NCBI RefSeq assembly: GCF_003319125.1
Contig: NZ_QOHG01000002.1
Span: 62,001-126,000 of the forward strand
Direction of reading: 5' to 3'
Length of the DNA: 64,000 nucleotides
Source: Blastococcus sp. TF02A-26
GTDB taxonomy: Bacteria > Actinomycetota > Actinomycetes > Mycobacteriales > Geodermatophilaceae
Part shown: one piece after another, positions 47,205-56,176 of the stretch
Layout: every line of letters begins with the position of its first letter
How positions within the stretch are numbered: the first letter of the stretch is position 1
Notes under the pieces: model-generated
What the model was told of the DNA's origin: nothing
The model's input: only the letters and a program-made list of their open reading frames with translations
Database searches by the model: none
Program-made: the position numbers and the translations under genes

Positions 47205-48056
47205 TCAGATGCGCCGGTGGTCGGTCGGCGCGTTGCGCGGGCCGAACCGCGGTGCGCGCGCCCTCCCGTTGACCAGCAGCAGCCGCACCACCCGGTGCCG
47301 CTGACCACGCCAGGGCTCCAGCAGGGCCATCATCGCGTCGTCGTCGGTGCGGGCGGCACCGGTCAGGGCGAACCCGACCTGGTTCTTCAGGTGGTAGTCG
47401 CCGTAGCTCACGGTGTCGGGGCAGCCGAACACCCGCTGCACCACCTCGGCCGCCGTCCAGACCCCGATGCCCGGGACGGTCTTCAGCCGCCGCTGCAGGT
47501 CGGCGGAGTCCAGCGCCTCGGGCGGCTCCATGCGCGCGGCCACCGAGGCGACGGCGCGCAGGGCGCGGCGACGGGCTCCGTCCAGACCGCAGCGGTGCCA
47601 CTCCCAGTCGGTCACCTCGAGCAGCCGCCGGGGGGACGGCGGCACCCGCATCCCCTCGGGGGCGGGCCCCGGCGCCGGCTCCCCCGCCAGGCGCAGCAGC
47701 GCCCGCCAGACGCGATGCGCCTCGGTCGTGGTCACCTTCTGCTCGAGGACGGCGGGCACGAGGGAGTCCCACGTCCGCCCCGTCCGGCCCAGCCGCAGCC
47801 ACGGCGTCGTGCGGTGCAACCGGGCCACCAGCGGGTGGTCGCGGCAGTCGAGCGCGGCGGGGTCGTCCTCGGCGCCGAGCCACGCGGGCACCCGCCGGCC
47901 GGCCCAGTCCGCCCCCGGCCCCCAGGCGGCGATCCGCACCTCCCCGGCGACCACGGCGATGCGCACCGTGGCCGGCCCGTCGGGGGTGGTGGTCACCCGC
48001 CAGGCGGCGTCCGGCTCGAACCGCAGCGTGGGGTCGCCGGTCCCCCGCAGGTGCAC
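47205..48056 (-). CDS. AlkA-like DNA-3-methyladenine glycosylase
   Basis: At least 283 residues of an HhH-GPD DNA glycosylase related to AlkA, which excises alkylated bases. The helix-hairpin-helix LKTVPGIGVWTAAEVV and the following SYGDYHLKN (catalytic Asp region) are clear; the N-terminal domain is degenerate. The GTG at 48056 is the first canonical start, but the same frame upstream encodes RPDWPLDVRRTLS, which looks like the true family N-terminus. A CTG at 48158 with GGAG about 6 nt upstream may be the real start. No iron-sulfur cluster motif is present. It converges on glmS. Confidence 0.85.
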   Translation of the reverse strand: MHLRGTGDPTLRFEPDAAWRVTTTPDGPATVRIAVVAGEVRIAAWGPGADWAGRRVPAWLGAEDDPAALDCRDHPLVARLHRTTPWLRLGRTGRTWDSLVPAVLEQKVTTTEAHRVWRALLRLAGEPAPGPAPEGMRVPPSPRRLLEVTDWEWHRCGLDGARRRALRAVASVAARMEPPEALDSADLQRRLKTVPGIGVWTAAEVVQRVFGCPDTVSYGDYHLKNQVGFALTGAARTDDDAMMALLEPWRGQRHRVVRLLLVNGRARAPRFGPRNAPTDHRRI

Positions 48057-48233
48057 CGACAGCGTCCGGCGGACGTCCAGTGGCCAGTCGGGGCGGAAGG
48101 CCGACGTGAAGGCCGGCGGGGCCGCGGGGGCCGTGGCGGTGGCGGTGGCGGTGCTCAGGGTCTGCTCCGGGAGGCGGGGAAGCGGAACCCGCCGAACGCT
48201 ACGCCGCGGTCGAGGGTGTCCGCCGGGACCGGG

Positions 48234-48686
48234 TCAGGCGGCCGGCCGGGCCACGGCCCGGGGCGCCGGCGCCACCTCGGCGAGCGCGGTCACCGACGCC
48301 GTGGACGCCGGGACGGCCATCGCCCAGCGGGTGAGCAGGAAGGCCGCCGGCATCGTGACGGCGACGGCGACCGGCGGGACGATCTGCTCGGGCACGGTCA
48401 GCACGTCGACCATCAACCAGGACACCGCCATCCGCAGGACGATCGTCGACCCGTTCGCCACCACGTAGCGCGCCAGCGACGACCGGGAGGTCTCCACACC
48501 GAACGCGTACCGGGCGTTCGCCACGTAGGCCACGAGGACGGAGATCACCAGCGCGAGGGCGTTGGCCACCATGTACGGGCTGATCAGCAGCAGCGCGAGG
48601 TACAGGCCCCAGTACAGACCGGTGTTCAGGCCGTTGACCAGGAGGAACCGCAGGAACACCCCGACCTGGGGACGGCGAGCGGTCAC
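48234..48686 (-). CDS. GtrA-family membrane protein
   Basis: A 150-residue GtrA-like protein with four hydrophobic helices (FLRFLLVNGLNTGLYWGLYL, then about 40-62, 82-105 and 108-130). GtrA proteins are thought to flip undecaprenyl- or polyprenyl-phosphate-linked sugars made by a GT2 partner. Its GTG overlaps the stop of the GT2 gene upstream (GTGA), the classical gtrA-gtrB pairing. It is the last gene of the six-gene overlapping operon. The tail is Ala/Pro-rich and probably disordered. Confidence 0.85.
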   Translation of the reverse strand: MTARRPQVGVFLRFLLVNGLNTGLYWGLYLALLLISPYMVANALALVISVLVAYVANARYAFGVETSRSSLARYVVANGSTIVLRMAVSWLMVDVLTVPEQIVPPVAVAVTMPAAFLLTRWAMAVPASTASVTALAEVAPAPRAVARPAA

Positions 48687-49498
48687 TCCTGCCCGCCGTC
48701 GTAGCGCCCGCGCGCCGCGCGCCAGAGGATCTTGACGAGCTCGAACTGGGCACGCCGGCCGTGGATCTTGGTCGGCACCGAGCCGGCGTCGGGGTAGGCG
48801 CGGGTGACCGGCACCTCCTCGCACCGGTACCCCAGCCGGGCGGCGCGGATCGGCAGGTAGGCGAGCAGCTCGTAGGTGTCGAACACCTCGCGCATCGGCG
48901 CCACCCGCGGGTCGGACAGCAGCCGGCGGGAGTGGCCGCGGAACCCGTTGGTCGTGTCGGTGTAGCGCCGGCGCGCGGCGACCGAGGTCAGCGGCGCGTG
49001 GAACAGCTTGATGGCCAGGGTGCGCTCGCGCGGGGTGTTGATGGCCGCGCCGCCCGGCACGTACCGGGAGCCCTGGACGAAGTCGCCGCCGGCGTCGAGC
49101 GCCTCGACGAAGCGCGGGATCGCGTCCACGCCGTCCTTGCCGTTGCCGTCGACGGTGATGACGCCGTCGTAGCCCTCCGTCAGGGCGAACGCGAAGCCCA
49201 TGCGCAGCTGCGCCGAGAGCTTCCCGGAGTCCCGCTTGACCAGCAGGGCGCGGACGCCGAGGTCGCGCATTAGCTCCGGGTCGTTGGAGCCGTCGGTGCT
49301 GCCGCCGTCGGCGACGACGACGTCGAGGCCGAGCCCGAGGTCCTGGATGCGGCGCAGCTGGCCGAGGATCCGCTCGCCCTCGTTGATCACGGGGATGAGC
49401 ACGACGTAGCGGCTACCGCGTTCGCGCAGCACGTGCACGTCGGCGCGGGGCACCGCCCACCCGGCGGTCGTGGCGTCGACGAGGAGGTCGTTGGTCAC
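48683..49498 (-). CDS. GT2-family glycosyltransferase (GtrB/DPM1-like)
   Basis: A 271-residue family 2 glycosyltransferase. The GT-A start YVVLIPVINEGERI, DGGSTDGS and VDGNGKDG supply the nucleotide-sugar and metal site. RYTDTTNGFRGHSRRLL is typical of polyprenyl-phosphate sugar synthases. No C-terminal membrane helix is evident, and the GtrA neighbour may provide that role. The enzyme probably loads a sugar onto polyprenyl phosphate. Its GTG overlaps the stop of the isomerase-like gene; all six genes of the operon are coupled. Confidence 0.87.
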   Translation of the reverse strand: MTNDLLVDATTAGWAVPRADVHVLRERGSRYVVLIPVINEGERILGQLRRIQDLGLGLDVVVADGGSTDGSNDPELMRDLGVRALLVKRDSGKLSAQLRMGFAFALTEGYDGVITVDGNGKDGVDAIPRFVEALDAGGDFVQGSRYVPGGAAINTPRERTLAIKLFHAPLTSVAARRRYTDTTNGFRGHSRRLLSDPRVAPMREVFDTYELLAYLPIRAARLGYRCEEVPVTRAYPDAGSVPTKIHGRRAQFELVKILWRAARGRYDGGQE

Positions 49499-50307
49499 TC
49501 GTAGGTCTTCCTCACATAGTCCGCGGTGCGCCGGACGGCGCCCTGGGGGTCGTCGGCGACGGTCAGCATCTCCACCGACACGTGGCCCTCGTAGCCGACC
49601 TCGCGCAGGGCGGCGGCGACGACCTCGTGGTCGACGGGGCCGTCGGGCCCGACCGGCCCGAGCTGCGGCGCGCTGGCGTGCACGTGGGCGAGGACGTCGG
49701 CGCCGGCGCGGACCCGCTCCGCGGCGTCGTCCCCGGCCAGGGCCATGCAGGCGGTGTCCAGGTGCAGCCGGACACCGGGCGAGTCGACCGCTCGCACGAA
49801 CGCCGTGGAGGCGACCGCGTCGGTCAGGTAGTCGCAGCGGTACACCTCGGGGTTGGCCTCGATGCAGAAGCACACCCCGAGGTCGGCGGCCCGGGCGCCG
49901 ATGCCGGCGAACAGCTCGACGGCCATCTCGTCGGCCTGCTCGACCGGCAGGTCCCCGCGGCGGCGGTTGCCCGGCGAGCCGAAGACCAGCCGGGTCGCGC
50001 CGAGGCCGGCGGCCAGGCGGGCCATCCCGACGAGGTGGTCGGCCAGGCCCCGGCGGGCCTGGGCGTCCCCGAACAGCTGCAGCTCCGGGCGCTGGAACAG
50101 CAGGGACTGCAGCGCCACGATCCGCACGCCCGCCGCCTCGGCGGCGGCGCGGACCCGGGCGACCTCGTCGGGTCCCTGCGCCAGTGGGTCGTCCCACAAC
50201 CGGGTGGGGGCCACCTCGAGCGAGGCGAACCCGAGCTCGGGGAGCTCGGGCAGCACGGCGTCGTCGAGCTCGGCCGGCCAGGCGAGGTTGGAGTACGCGA
50301 GCCTCAC
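49495..50307 (-). CDS. Sugar phosphate isomerase/epimerase-like TIM-barrel protein
   Basis: A 270-residue member of the xylose-isomerase-like/AP-endonuclease 2 TIM-barrel family. Metal-binding residues are suggested by CIEANPEV, HLDTACMAL, HVHASAP and VEML near strand ends. Activity is probably isomerisation or epimerisation of a sugar or sugar derivative. The N-terminal RLAYSNLAWP is typical of the family. The GTG at 50307 overlaps the epimerase gene's stop. In a glycan operon such a barrel is unusual and may form a rare sugar. The true substrate is unknown. Confidence 0.8.
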   Translation of the reverse strand: MRLAYSNLAWPAELDDAVLPELPELGFASLEVAPTRLWDDPLAQGPDEVARVRAAAEAAGVRIVALQSLLFQRPELQLFGDAQARRGLADHLVGMARLAAGLGATRLVFGSPGNRRRGDLPVEQADEMAVELFAGIGARAADLGVCFCIEANPEVYRCDYLTDAVASTAFVRAVDSPGVRLHLDTACMALAGDDAAERVRAGADVLAHVHASAPQLGPVGPDGPVDHEVVAAALREVGYEGHVSVEMLTVADDPQGAVRRTADYVRKTYE

Positions 50308-51089
50308 GCAGGAGCCCCCACGAGCGCCGCACCCCACGCGCGGATGCCGGCGAGCACCTCGCCGGCCGAGCGCAGGTAGGCGCCGTCGCGGCCGGCGAGC
50401 CGGGCGGCGTGCGCGGTGCGCAGGTCGTAGGCGACCTGCGGCCGGTCGGTGCACGAGTACTCGACGCCGAAGCACTCCCGGGCGACCTGCGCCGAGGACA
50501 CGGGTTCGGTCGCGAGGTTCACGACCCGCAGGCCGGCGTCGCGGGCGAGGAGCACGTGACCCCAGAGGTCGCGCACGTCGTAGAACTGGAAGGTCGAGTC
50601 CTCGTGGGCGAACCGGGCCCCGGGCTGGTGGATGAGGTCGTAGACCAGGTTCTTCTTCAGCCCGGGACCGAACATGCCGGGCAGCCGGACGACGAGGGAG
50701 TCCTCGAACCGCTCGGTGACGAACCGCTCGAGCAGCGCGCGGTGCCGCCCGTAGGCCTGCTCCTGCGCGGTGTCGGCGGCGGTGTCCTCGTCGGCCTGGC
50801 GCGAGTCGCTGTAGACGTCGACGGTGCTCACCAGCACGCAGGAGCGCGCGCTGCTGCGGTCCAGGGCGTCGATCAGCCGCTGGATGTTGGCCCGGTCGGC
50901 CTCGGGCTCGGCGTTGGCCTTCCACTTCTCGGCCGGGGCGCCGGCGCAGACGACCTCGTCGACGTCGGCGGCGGGGAGCTGGTCGATGTCGGTGCTGCGG
51001 AACCGGGCGACCGGGGCGATCCGCCGGTCGAGCTCGCCGCCGACGAAGCCGGTCCAGCCGATGAGCGCCCGTCGGCGCGCGGCGCTCAC
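50304..51089 (-). CDS. NAD(P)-dependent epimerase/reductase-like protein
   Basis: A 261-residue Rossmann protein of the extended SDR type. The start LIGWTGFVGGELDRR departs from GxxGxxG (the loop reads GWTGFVGG). VSTVDVYSD supplies a Ser-like catalytic position and YGRHRALLE a Y-x3-R in place of YxxxK. The Lys-to-Arg change leaves redox activity uncertain. NDP-sugar epimerase or reductase is likely. It is the third gene of the six-gene unit; its GTG at 51089 overlaps the stop of the second. Confidence 0.75.
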   Translation of the reverse strand: MSAARRRALIGWTGFVGGELDRRIAPVARFRSTDIDQLPAADVDEVVCAGAPAEKWKANAEPEADRANIQRLIDALDRSSARSCVLVSTVDVYSDSRQADEDTAADTAQEQAYGRHRALLERFVTERFEDSLVVRLPGMFGPGLKKNLVYDLIHQPGARFAHEDSTFQFYDVRDLWGHVLLARDAGLRVVNLATEPVSSAQVARECFGVEYSCTDRPQVAYDLRTAHAARLAGRDGAYLRSAGEVLAGIRAWGAALVGAPA

Positions 51090-52159
51090 GCGTCGGTCCG
51101 GGACTCGTCGCGCACGGCGGCGGCCTCGGCGTCCACGTTGAGCATGTCGCGGGCGGCGAGCACCGAGCTGGTCGCCTCGAAGGCCACCCGGTAGATCGGC
51201 CGCTCGTTGGCCGTCTCGTTGGCCTGGAACATGAACTCGGCCATGATCCCGATGACCACGCTGAGCAGCAGGAACATGAAGGACATCTGCAGGCTCATCG
51301 AGGTCCAGCCGGCGACCGCATCGCCCGAGGCGCCGATGATCGCGACGTAGAGCGCGTAGATGACGTTGACCAGGCTCGCGGCCATCGAGATGCCGACGGC
51401 CACGCGGAGCGGGCGGCCGCTGGCGTAGAAGATCGACCGCACGACCTGCCGGAAGCTGCTCGCCGGCCGGGGGTGCTGGCGGGCGCCGGAGGTGTACTCC
51501 ATGACGGCGCAGGGGTAGCCGGAGATCGAGGGCAGGAGGCGCAGCACCCGGTCGCGGTCACGACGGGGCAGCCAGGCGTCGAGCGCCGGCCGGCTGTAGC
51601 CGCGCAGGCCCAGGCTGACCGTGGCGATCTCCTCGCCCATGCTCCGGCTGGCCAGGGCGCGGCTCAGCCGCAGCGCGACCCGTCGCCCGGCCGGGTCGGC
51701 CTTGTTGAGGCCGACGACGACCGCCGTCTCGTCGCTGACCATGCCCGCGCAGCGGACGATGTCCTCCGGGTCGTCGACGCCCAGCCGGGCGGTGACGACG
51801 ATGTCGCCGAGCGCGCCGTCGAGGCCGGCGGTGAACGCCACCTCGTCGCGCACGCCCTTCACGAGGCCGAGGACCTGCATGTTGGCCTGCTGCTCGGCGA
51901 GCTTGCGGGCCCAGGCGATGCGGCCGCGGGCGCCGGGGAGCACGAGGACGATCTCGTGCACCGGGTAGGCCGCGGAGACGACGGCGTCGAGGGCGGCGAG
52001 GTCGCGCTCGACCTCCGCCGGAGCGCCCTCGGCGACCACCACGACGCTCAGGAACGTGCCGGTCCGCGCGGCGGGCGCCGGGGTGCGGACGACGACGTCG
52101 GCGCGCGGCGTACCGGCCTCGGTCGCCTCGGGAAGGGTCTGGGTGTCAAACAGCGTCAC
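51086..52159 (-). CDS. GT2-like glycosyltransferase with C-terminal membrane helices
   Basis: A 357-residue protein. The N-terminal part (about 35-230) resembles a family 2 glycosyltransferase (TFLSVVVVAEGAPAEVERDLAAL, with weak metal-site DGALGD). Two membrane segments (about 262-287 and 297-323) follow, as in DPM1-type enzymes. A membrane glycosyltransferase acting on polyprenyl phosphate is likely, although the DxD site is not clear. The GTG at 52159 has GAGGAG 6-7 nt upstream and lies within the 3' end of the flavin oxidoreductase gene (14 bp overlap), deciding it over an upstream start. It is second in the operon. Confidence 0.76.
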   Translation of the reverse strand: MTLFDTQTLPEATEAGTPRADVVVRTPAPAARTGTFLSVVVVAEGAPAEVERDLAALDAVVSAAYPVHEIVLVLPGARGRIAWARKLAEQQANMQVLGLVKGVRDEVAFTAGLDGALGDIVVTARLGVDDPEDIVRCAGMVSDETAVVVGLNKADPAGRRVALRLSRALASRSMGEEIATVSLGLRGYSRPALDAWLPRRDRDRVLRLLPSISGYPCAVMEYTSGARQHPRPASSFRQVVRSIFYASGRPLRVAVGISMAASLVNVIYALYVAIIGASGDAVAGWTSMSLQMSFMFLLLSVVIGIMAEFMFQANETANERPIYRVAFEATSSVLAARDMLNVDAEAAAVRDESRTDA

Positions 52160-53321
52160 GGAGGTGCTCCTCAGCCACTCGGAGTGCGTCACCGATGTTG
52201 TCGATCTTGGATCCCAGGAGGGACAGGACCCGGCCACCGTCGGAGCGACGGAGCACGACCGGGCGCGCGTCGTCGCTGTCTCGGCGGGCGGGGACGGACT
52301 TGACGCCCCACAGCGACTCGCGGTGCACGGCCTCGCCGATGGCGGGCACGAAGCGCGCGGCGTCGCGGATCATCCAGTCCGCGCGGCTCGCCAGACCGCC
52401 CCGGAGGGCGGCGGCGGCCTGCTCGTACGTCGGGTACGAACCGTGCGGGGTGTACCGCACGTGACTCAGGGTGTGGTACGGCGTGGAGGGGAACGGCATG
52501 AGCGAGAAGTACGGGCCGTCCATGACGGTCACGCCCTTGCCGCGCAGCGCGTCCGGGAGGTCGACCAGGGCCATCTCGCACGGCTCGCAGTGCAGGCCGG
52601 CGTACTCGACGCCCGCCGGCAGGGCCTTGATGCCCTCACCGTAGGTGCACACGAGCGCCTGCCCGGCGGTGACGAGCTCGCCGTCCTCCAGGACCACCTC
52701 GACACCGGTGGGCCGCTCCTGCACGCCGGCGACCGGCGTGCCCAGGCGGACGGTGACGCCGGCCTCGTCCAGCTCCTCGCGCACCAGCTCGCGCAGCCGC
52801 ACGGCGTCGAAGACCGCCTCGCGGACGACCCAGGAGGCCTCGACGGTCGCGGAGTTGAACATCTTGCGGACCGAGACCGGGGCATCCATCAGCGGGGCCC
52901 CGATGTAGTCGCAGACGCGCCGGAACTTGCGGGCGTTGGTCAGCGACCCGCGGGCCACGGCGTAGATGCAGAGGAAGTCGTCGACGACGCAACCGGAGTA
53001 CCGCGCCATGAAGGCCTCGTACGAGGCCTGGCTGCGGCCGGCGGTGCGCAGGGACCGGGGGTAGTGGTAGCCGCCGTGCACCCGGGCCTGGTTGAAGTAG
53101 CTGGCCCCGCCCAGGAGGTCGGCGCGGGCCTCGAGGAGGACGACGCGGGCTCCGCTGCGGGCGGCCTGCGCGGCGAGCGAGGAGCCGTAGAAGCCGCCGC
53201 CGACCACGACGACGTCCCACTCGCCCGAGGCGCCCCGGCCGGCGAGCTCCTGGCCCTCGTACGTGCGACGGGGCTGGGGGATCGACGGCTCCGCGGGGGA
53301 CTCGCGGAGAGCTCGGACCAC
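52146..53321 (-). CDS. FAD-dependent oxidoreductase (DAO family)
   Basis: A 391-residue flavoprotein of the D-amino-acid-oxidase-like family. The FAD-binding loop is DVVVVGGGFYGSSLA (about 36-50). GGASYFNQARVHGGYHYPRS follows, and a late GSKIDNIGDAL segment completes the pyrophosphate and substrate region. These enzymes oxidise amines, alcohols or sugars. As the first gene of a glycan operon it may oxidise a sugar or an amino-sugar, which is inference. The GTG at 53321 is preceded by an AGAGGAG site. The transcript would start from the TACGCT promoter at 53375, which is duplicated elsewhere in the window. Confidence 0.82.
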   Translation of the reverse strand: MVRALRESPAEPSIPQPRRTYEGQELAGRGASGEWDVVVVGGGFYGSSLAAQAARSGARVVLLEARADLLGGASYFNQARVHGGYHYPRSLRTAGRSQASYEAFMARYSGCVVDDFLCIYAVARGSLTNARKFRRVCDYIGAPLMDAPVSVRKMFNSATVEASWVVREAVFDAVRLRELVREELDEAGVTVRLGTPVAGVQERPTGVEVVLEDGELVTAGQALVCTYGEGIKALPAGVEYAGLHCEPCEMALVDLPDALRGKGVTVMDGPYFSLMPFPSTPYHTLSHVRYTPHGSYPTYEQAAAALRGGLASRADWMIRDAARFVPAIGEAVHRESLWGVKSVPARRDSDDARPVVLRRSDGGRVLSLLGSKIDNIGDALRVAEEHLRDAV

Positions 53322-53374
53322 GGGGGGCTCCTCTGCGGCGTTCGGTGTGGGGGTCCGCGTTGTGCGGCAAATGA

Positions 53375-53380
53375 AGCGTA
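53375..53380 (-). promoter_or_regulatory. -10 box of six-gene glycan operon
   Basis: TACGCT on the minus strand, preceded by TCGCGCC-N2. The same TCGCGCC-N2-TACGCT occurs at 57704-57709, each 32 bp from the shared TTCGGC motif. Confidence 0.5.
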
Positions 53381-53412
53381 ACGGCGCGAATACGGACCGC
53401 TACAGCCCAAAA

Positions 53413-53611
53413 GTCGCCGAAACGAGACCGGCTCGGCTGGAGCGGTCCCGTCCGTCACACCCGTCACAGGCGACACGGGCCACGGACCGCTGACCTGCGA
53501 GGACACGGCGTCGACGGGCCGGGTCGCCAGAACCGGACCCGCCCGGACGACACCCCGGCGGGCCGCCGGGCGAGACCTCGGCAGAGCGGACGGACCGGTT
53601 CGGCAGATGTT
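53413..53611 (-). repeat. Duplicated upstream element, copy A
   Basis: About 200 bp with three blocks shared with copy B: near GCCGAAACGAGACCGG, CTGACCTGC, and GACCGGTTCGGCAGATGTT. Position relative to the -10 box is the same in both copies, so it is likely to be regulatory. Confidence 0.6.
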
Positions 53612-53700
53612 GCCCGCTCCGACACGCAGCCGGCGCCGCCGGCTCGTCGAGCTGCTCCTCCGTGGCGAGGCCCTTCCGGGAGCGGGTCCGCGCATGCCGA

Positions 53701-53748
53701 CGTCCCCGCAGGCGCGGGTCCCCTCCGGGACCCGCACCTGCGGGGACG
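53701..53748 (-). terminator. Terminator of large membrane-protein gene
   Basis: A stem of 22 positions with 21 paired, starting CGTCCCCGCAGG (53701) and closing CCTGCGGGGACG (53748), with loop CTCC. It lies 23 nt after the stop of the gene at 53771. The strongest stem-loop in the window. Confidence 0.82.
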
Positions 53749-53770
53749 GGCGAGCGGCAGCCGCGAGCGG

Positions 53771-56176
53771 CTACGGCCGGAGCGTGAAGGAGTTCGGGGC
53801 GCCGGCCACGGCTGGGTCGAGCGGCGGGCCCTCGAGGCGGATGTCCAGCCACGGTCCGTTCGGCTCCACCGCGCGGATGGTCCGGACCACCCCGTCCGAG
53901 AAGCGCACCGCCCGCGCGTCCTCGAACTCCTCCTGGTTGCGCACCGTGTTCGGGACGAAGAAGGCCGCCGTGTCGTTGGCCACGCCACGGGTCCAGTAGG
54001 TGTCGGTCAGGTCGACCGGACTCCGCATCAGGTACGAGAAGTACTGCATCGTGGCCGCGCCGTCCGGGACCGTGATCGCCGACGCCGAGCAGCCGGTGAC
54101 GGTCGTGAGCGGCTCGTCGTCCGGGGAGATGTCCCGCATCGCTATCGTCGTCCCGCCGGGCGTCGGCTGGTTCACCGCGACCGGGAACCGCTGGCTCTCG
54201 GCGCCGGGGTCCAGCGGCACGAACCCGCGGGCGCTGGCCGCGATGTTGATGTTGTTCTCGACCATCGTGAACGACCGCGCGTTCGCGCCCGGGCCGACGT
54301 AGTCCAGGGTCACCTCGTAGAGCCCGGCCTCCTCCGCGCCCAGCACGGCCTCGCCGTCCTGCACCGTGCAGGGGACGTCCGCCCACTCCGCCGGGGCCAC
54401 CGGCGTCCAGTGCAGGGTCGTCGGCGACACCTGGACCGGCTCGTAGGACCGGAACAGGGAGCGGTAGAACCACCAGTTCGCGCTGACGTTCCACGACACC
54501 CAGTCGCTGAGCCCGGGCACCGTGGTCGCCACCAGGTCGTGGGTCCGCTCCTCCATCTCCTCCTCGAAGACGGCGCGCTGGCTGCCCAGCGCGGCGATCA
54601 CCGAGTCCACCGGCAGGTCCCGGTTGGGTCCCGTCAGCGCGCCCGCCAGGCCCATGTACTCCTCAACGACGTCGGGGCCGGCCTGGTCGACGGCGGCCAC
54701 CTGGTCGCGGAAGTAGACGGAGAGGTAGCCCCCGAGCCGCGGCTCGAAGACGTACTCCGGGTCCTCGGCGAGGGAGTCCCGGGCGTCGCGCATGTCGTCC
54801 ACGCCCAGGGAGCCGGTGACCACGAGGGCGCCGACCACGGCGGCGGCGAGCACGGCACGGCCCGCGACCACCCAGGAACGGCCGATCCCCCCGCGCCGCT
54901 GGAGGAGCCACGGGACCGCGACGGTCAGCGCCCGCGCGGCCGCCATGACCAGGACCACCGTCCCCCAGAGGTGGAACGACCAGAAGTACATCCCCTGGTG
55001 CCCACCGATGGTCCCGGCGAGACCGCCGGCGAGCAGCGAGCCGCCGACGTAGGTGAGCAGCAGGGAACCCCAGCCCCGCCGGAGCAGCGCGTACACCGCC
55101 ACGGCGACGAGGACCACGAGGGTGAGGAGCACGTTCTCGGCATCCATGATCCGCACCAGGTCACCGAGGGAGTAGACGCGGTAGGGCTCCTCCCAGGACG
55201 CGAAGTACCAGCTCTGGTCCCCGCGGACGTCGGAGAAGTTGTAGCGGAACATCGTCGGGAAGTGCCCGGCGGTCGCGGCGAAGCCGGAGACGAGGAAGCC
55301 GACGAGCGCGGCCCCCCACAGGGCACCGAGTCCGCGCAGGCGGTCGCCCAGGCCCCGGCGCAGCACCTGGAAGGTGACGACCGCCAGGAGGAGTCCGCCG
55401 GAGACCAGCCCGTAGTCGTTGGACCACAGCGCGACGATCAGCCCGGCGCTCGCGCCCACGACCGCCGCCCGGCGCGGCGTCCACCGCTCGCGCAGCGCCA
55501 CCAGGGCCACGGCCGCCAGCAGGTACGGCGCGACGGCCCGGATCGGCCGGAGGCTGTTGCCCGGGAACGCGGCGATGGCGAGGTCGCCGGCGCTGGCCCA
55601 CCACATGCTCGGCCAGAAGTTGGTCACGGCGACCAGCACCGTGGGGACGACCATCCCCCACACCATCGCCAGGCCCCGGCGACGGGAGAACACCAGGGCC
55701 GCGACGACGCCGACGAGGAACTGGAACGCCACGAGCGTCACGAAGTGCGACGAGAACACCGAGTCGGCCAGGTCGCCGCCGCGCAGCGCGAACACGGGGT
55801 AGATGGCCAGCACCGGCCCGATCCCCAGGTACGGGAAGAAGTCCCGACCGGGCCACTCGCCGTCGGCGATGCGGAGGAGCCCGCTCACCGTCTGGAAGGC
55901 CCCGTCGAGGTGGAAGGTGGGCACCTCGTAGGCGAACCGCCGCGCGTGCAGCGCTGCATAGGCGAGGACGAAGAGCACCGGCACGACGTGGCTCGCGACT
56001 CGCAGCACGAGCCGCAGCCGGCCGCGCCCACCGGGGACCGCGGACCGCGCCGCGCCCCGCCGCGCCCCGCCCCGGGTGCTCGGCGCCCCGGCCGCGTCCG
56101 GCGCGCCGGAGGGCACCCGCGTGGCGGTCGTGACGGGATCGGCCTCGTCACGGGTCATCGTTCCGTCGAGCTTCAC
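53771..56176 (-). CDS. Large polytopic membrane protein with extracellular domain
   Basis: An 801-residue membrane protein. After a Thr/Pro/Ala-rich start (to about 60) come about ten to twelve helices (about 65-460), then a long extracytoplasmic domain (about 465-801) rich in aromatic and acidic residues (WNVSANWWFYRSLFRSY; VENNINIAASARGFV). The first loop after TM1 has HLDGAFQTV. The layout resembles polyprenyl-phosphate-dependent GT-C glycosyltransferases of actinobacterial wall assembly, but sequence identity is not recognised. The GTG at 56176 has GAGG upstream; the ATG at 56158 is possible. It follows the next upstream membrane gene by 97 bp and probably shares its transcript. Confidence 0.68.
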   Translation of the reverse strand: MKLDGTMTRDEADPVTTATRVPSGAPDAAGAPSTRGGARRGAARSAVPGGRGRLRLVLRVASHVVPVLFVLAYAALHARRFAYEVPTFHLDGAFQTVSGLLRIADGEWPGRDFFPYLGIGPVLAIYPVFALRGGDLADSVFSSHFVTLVAFQFLVGVVAALVFSRRRGLAMVWGMVVPTVLVAVTNFWPSMWWASAGDLAIAAFPGNSLRPIRAVAPYLLAAVALVALRERWTPRRAAVVGASAGLIVALWSNDYGLVSGGLLLAVVTFQVLRRGLGDRLRGLGALWGAALVGFLVSGFAATAGHFPTMFRYNFSDVRGDQSWYFASWEEPYRVYSLGDLVRIMDAENVLLTLVVLVAVAVYALLRRGWGSLLLTYVGGSLLAGGLAGTIGGHQGMYFWSFHLWGTVVLVMAAARALTVAVPWLLQRRGGIGRSWVVAGRAVLAAAVVGALVVTGSLGVDDMRDARDSLAEDPEYVFEPRLGGYLSVYFRDQVAAVDQAGPDVVEEYMGLAGALTGPNRDLPVDSVIAALGSQRAVFEEEMEERTHDLVATTVPGLSDWVSWNVSANWWFYRSLFRSYEPVQVSPTTLHWTPVAPAEWADVPCTVQDGEAVLGAEEAGLYEVTLDYVGPGANARSFTMVENNINIAASARGFVPLDPGAESQRFPVAVNQPTPGGTTIAMRDISPDDEPLTTVTGCSASAITVPDGAATMQYFSYLMRSPVDLTDTYWTRGVANDTAAFFVPNTVRNQEEFEDARAVRFSDGVVRTIRAVEPNGPWLDIRLEGPPLDPAVAGAPNSFTLRP

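Larger units (their letters stand above)
53322..53770. other. Glycan operon promoter region with 200 bp duplicated element
   Basis: A 449 bp gap. From the operon side it holds the TACGCT -10 (53375-53380), the element shared with 57704-57942 (motifs at 53413-53442, 53490-53498 and 53593-53611), a CCCGGCGG-G-CCGCCGGG palindrome near 53553, and the terminator stem-loop of the next gene at 53701-53748. No gene is seen. Confidence 0.55.

Noticed and set aside
48130-48152. GCC ACC tandem repeat upstream of the AlkA-like start.
   Set aside because: A short codon-like repeat in an Ala/Thr stretch of a possible N-terminus. Not enough to call a functional microsatellite.
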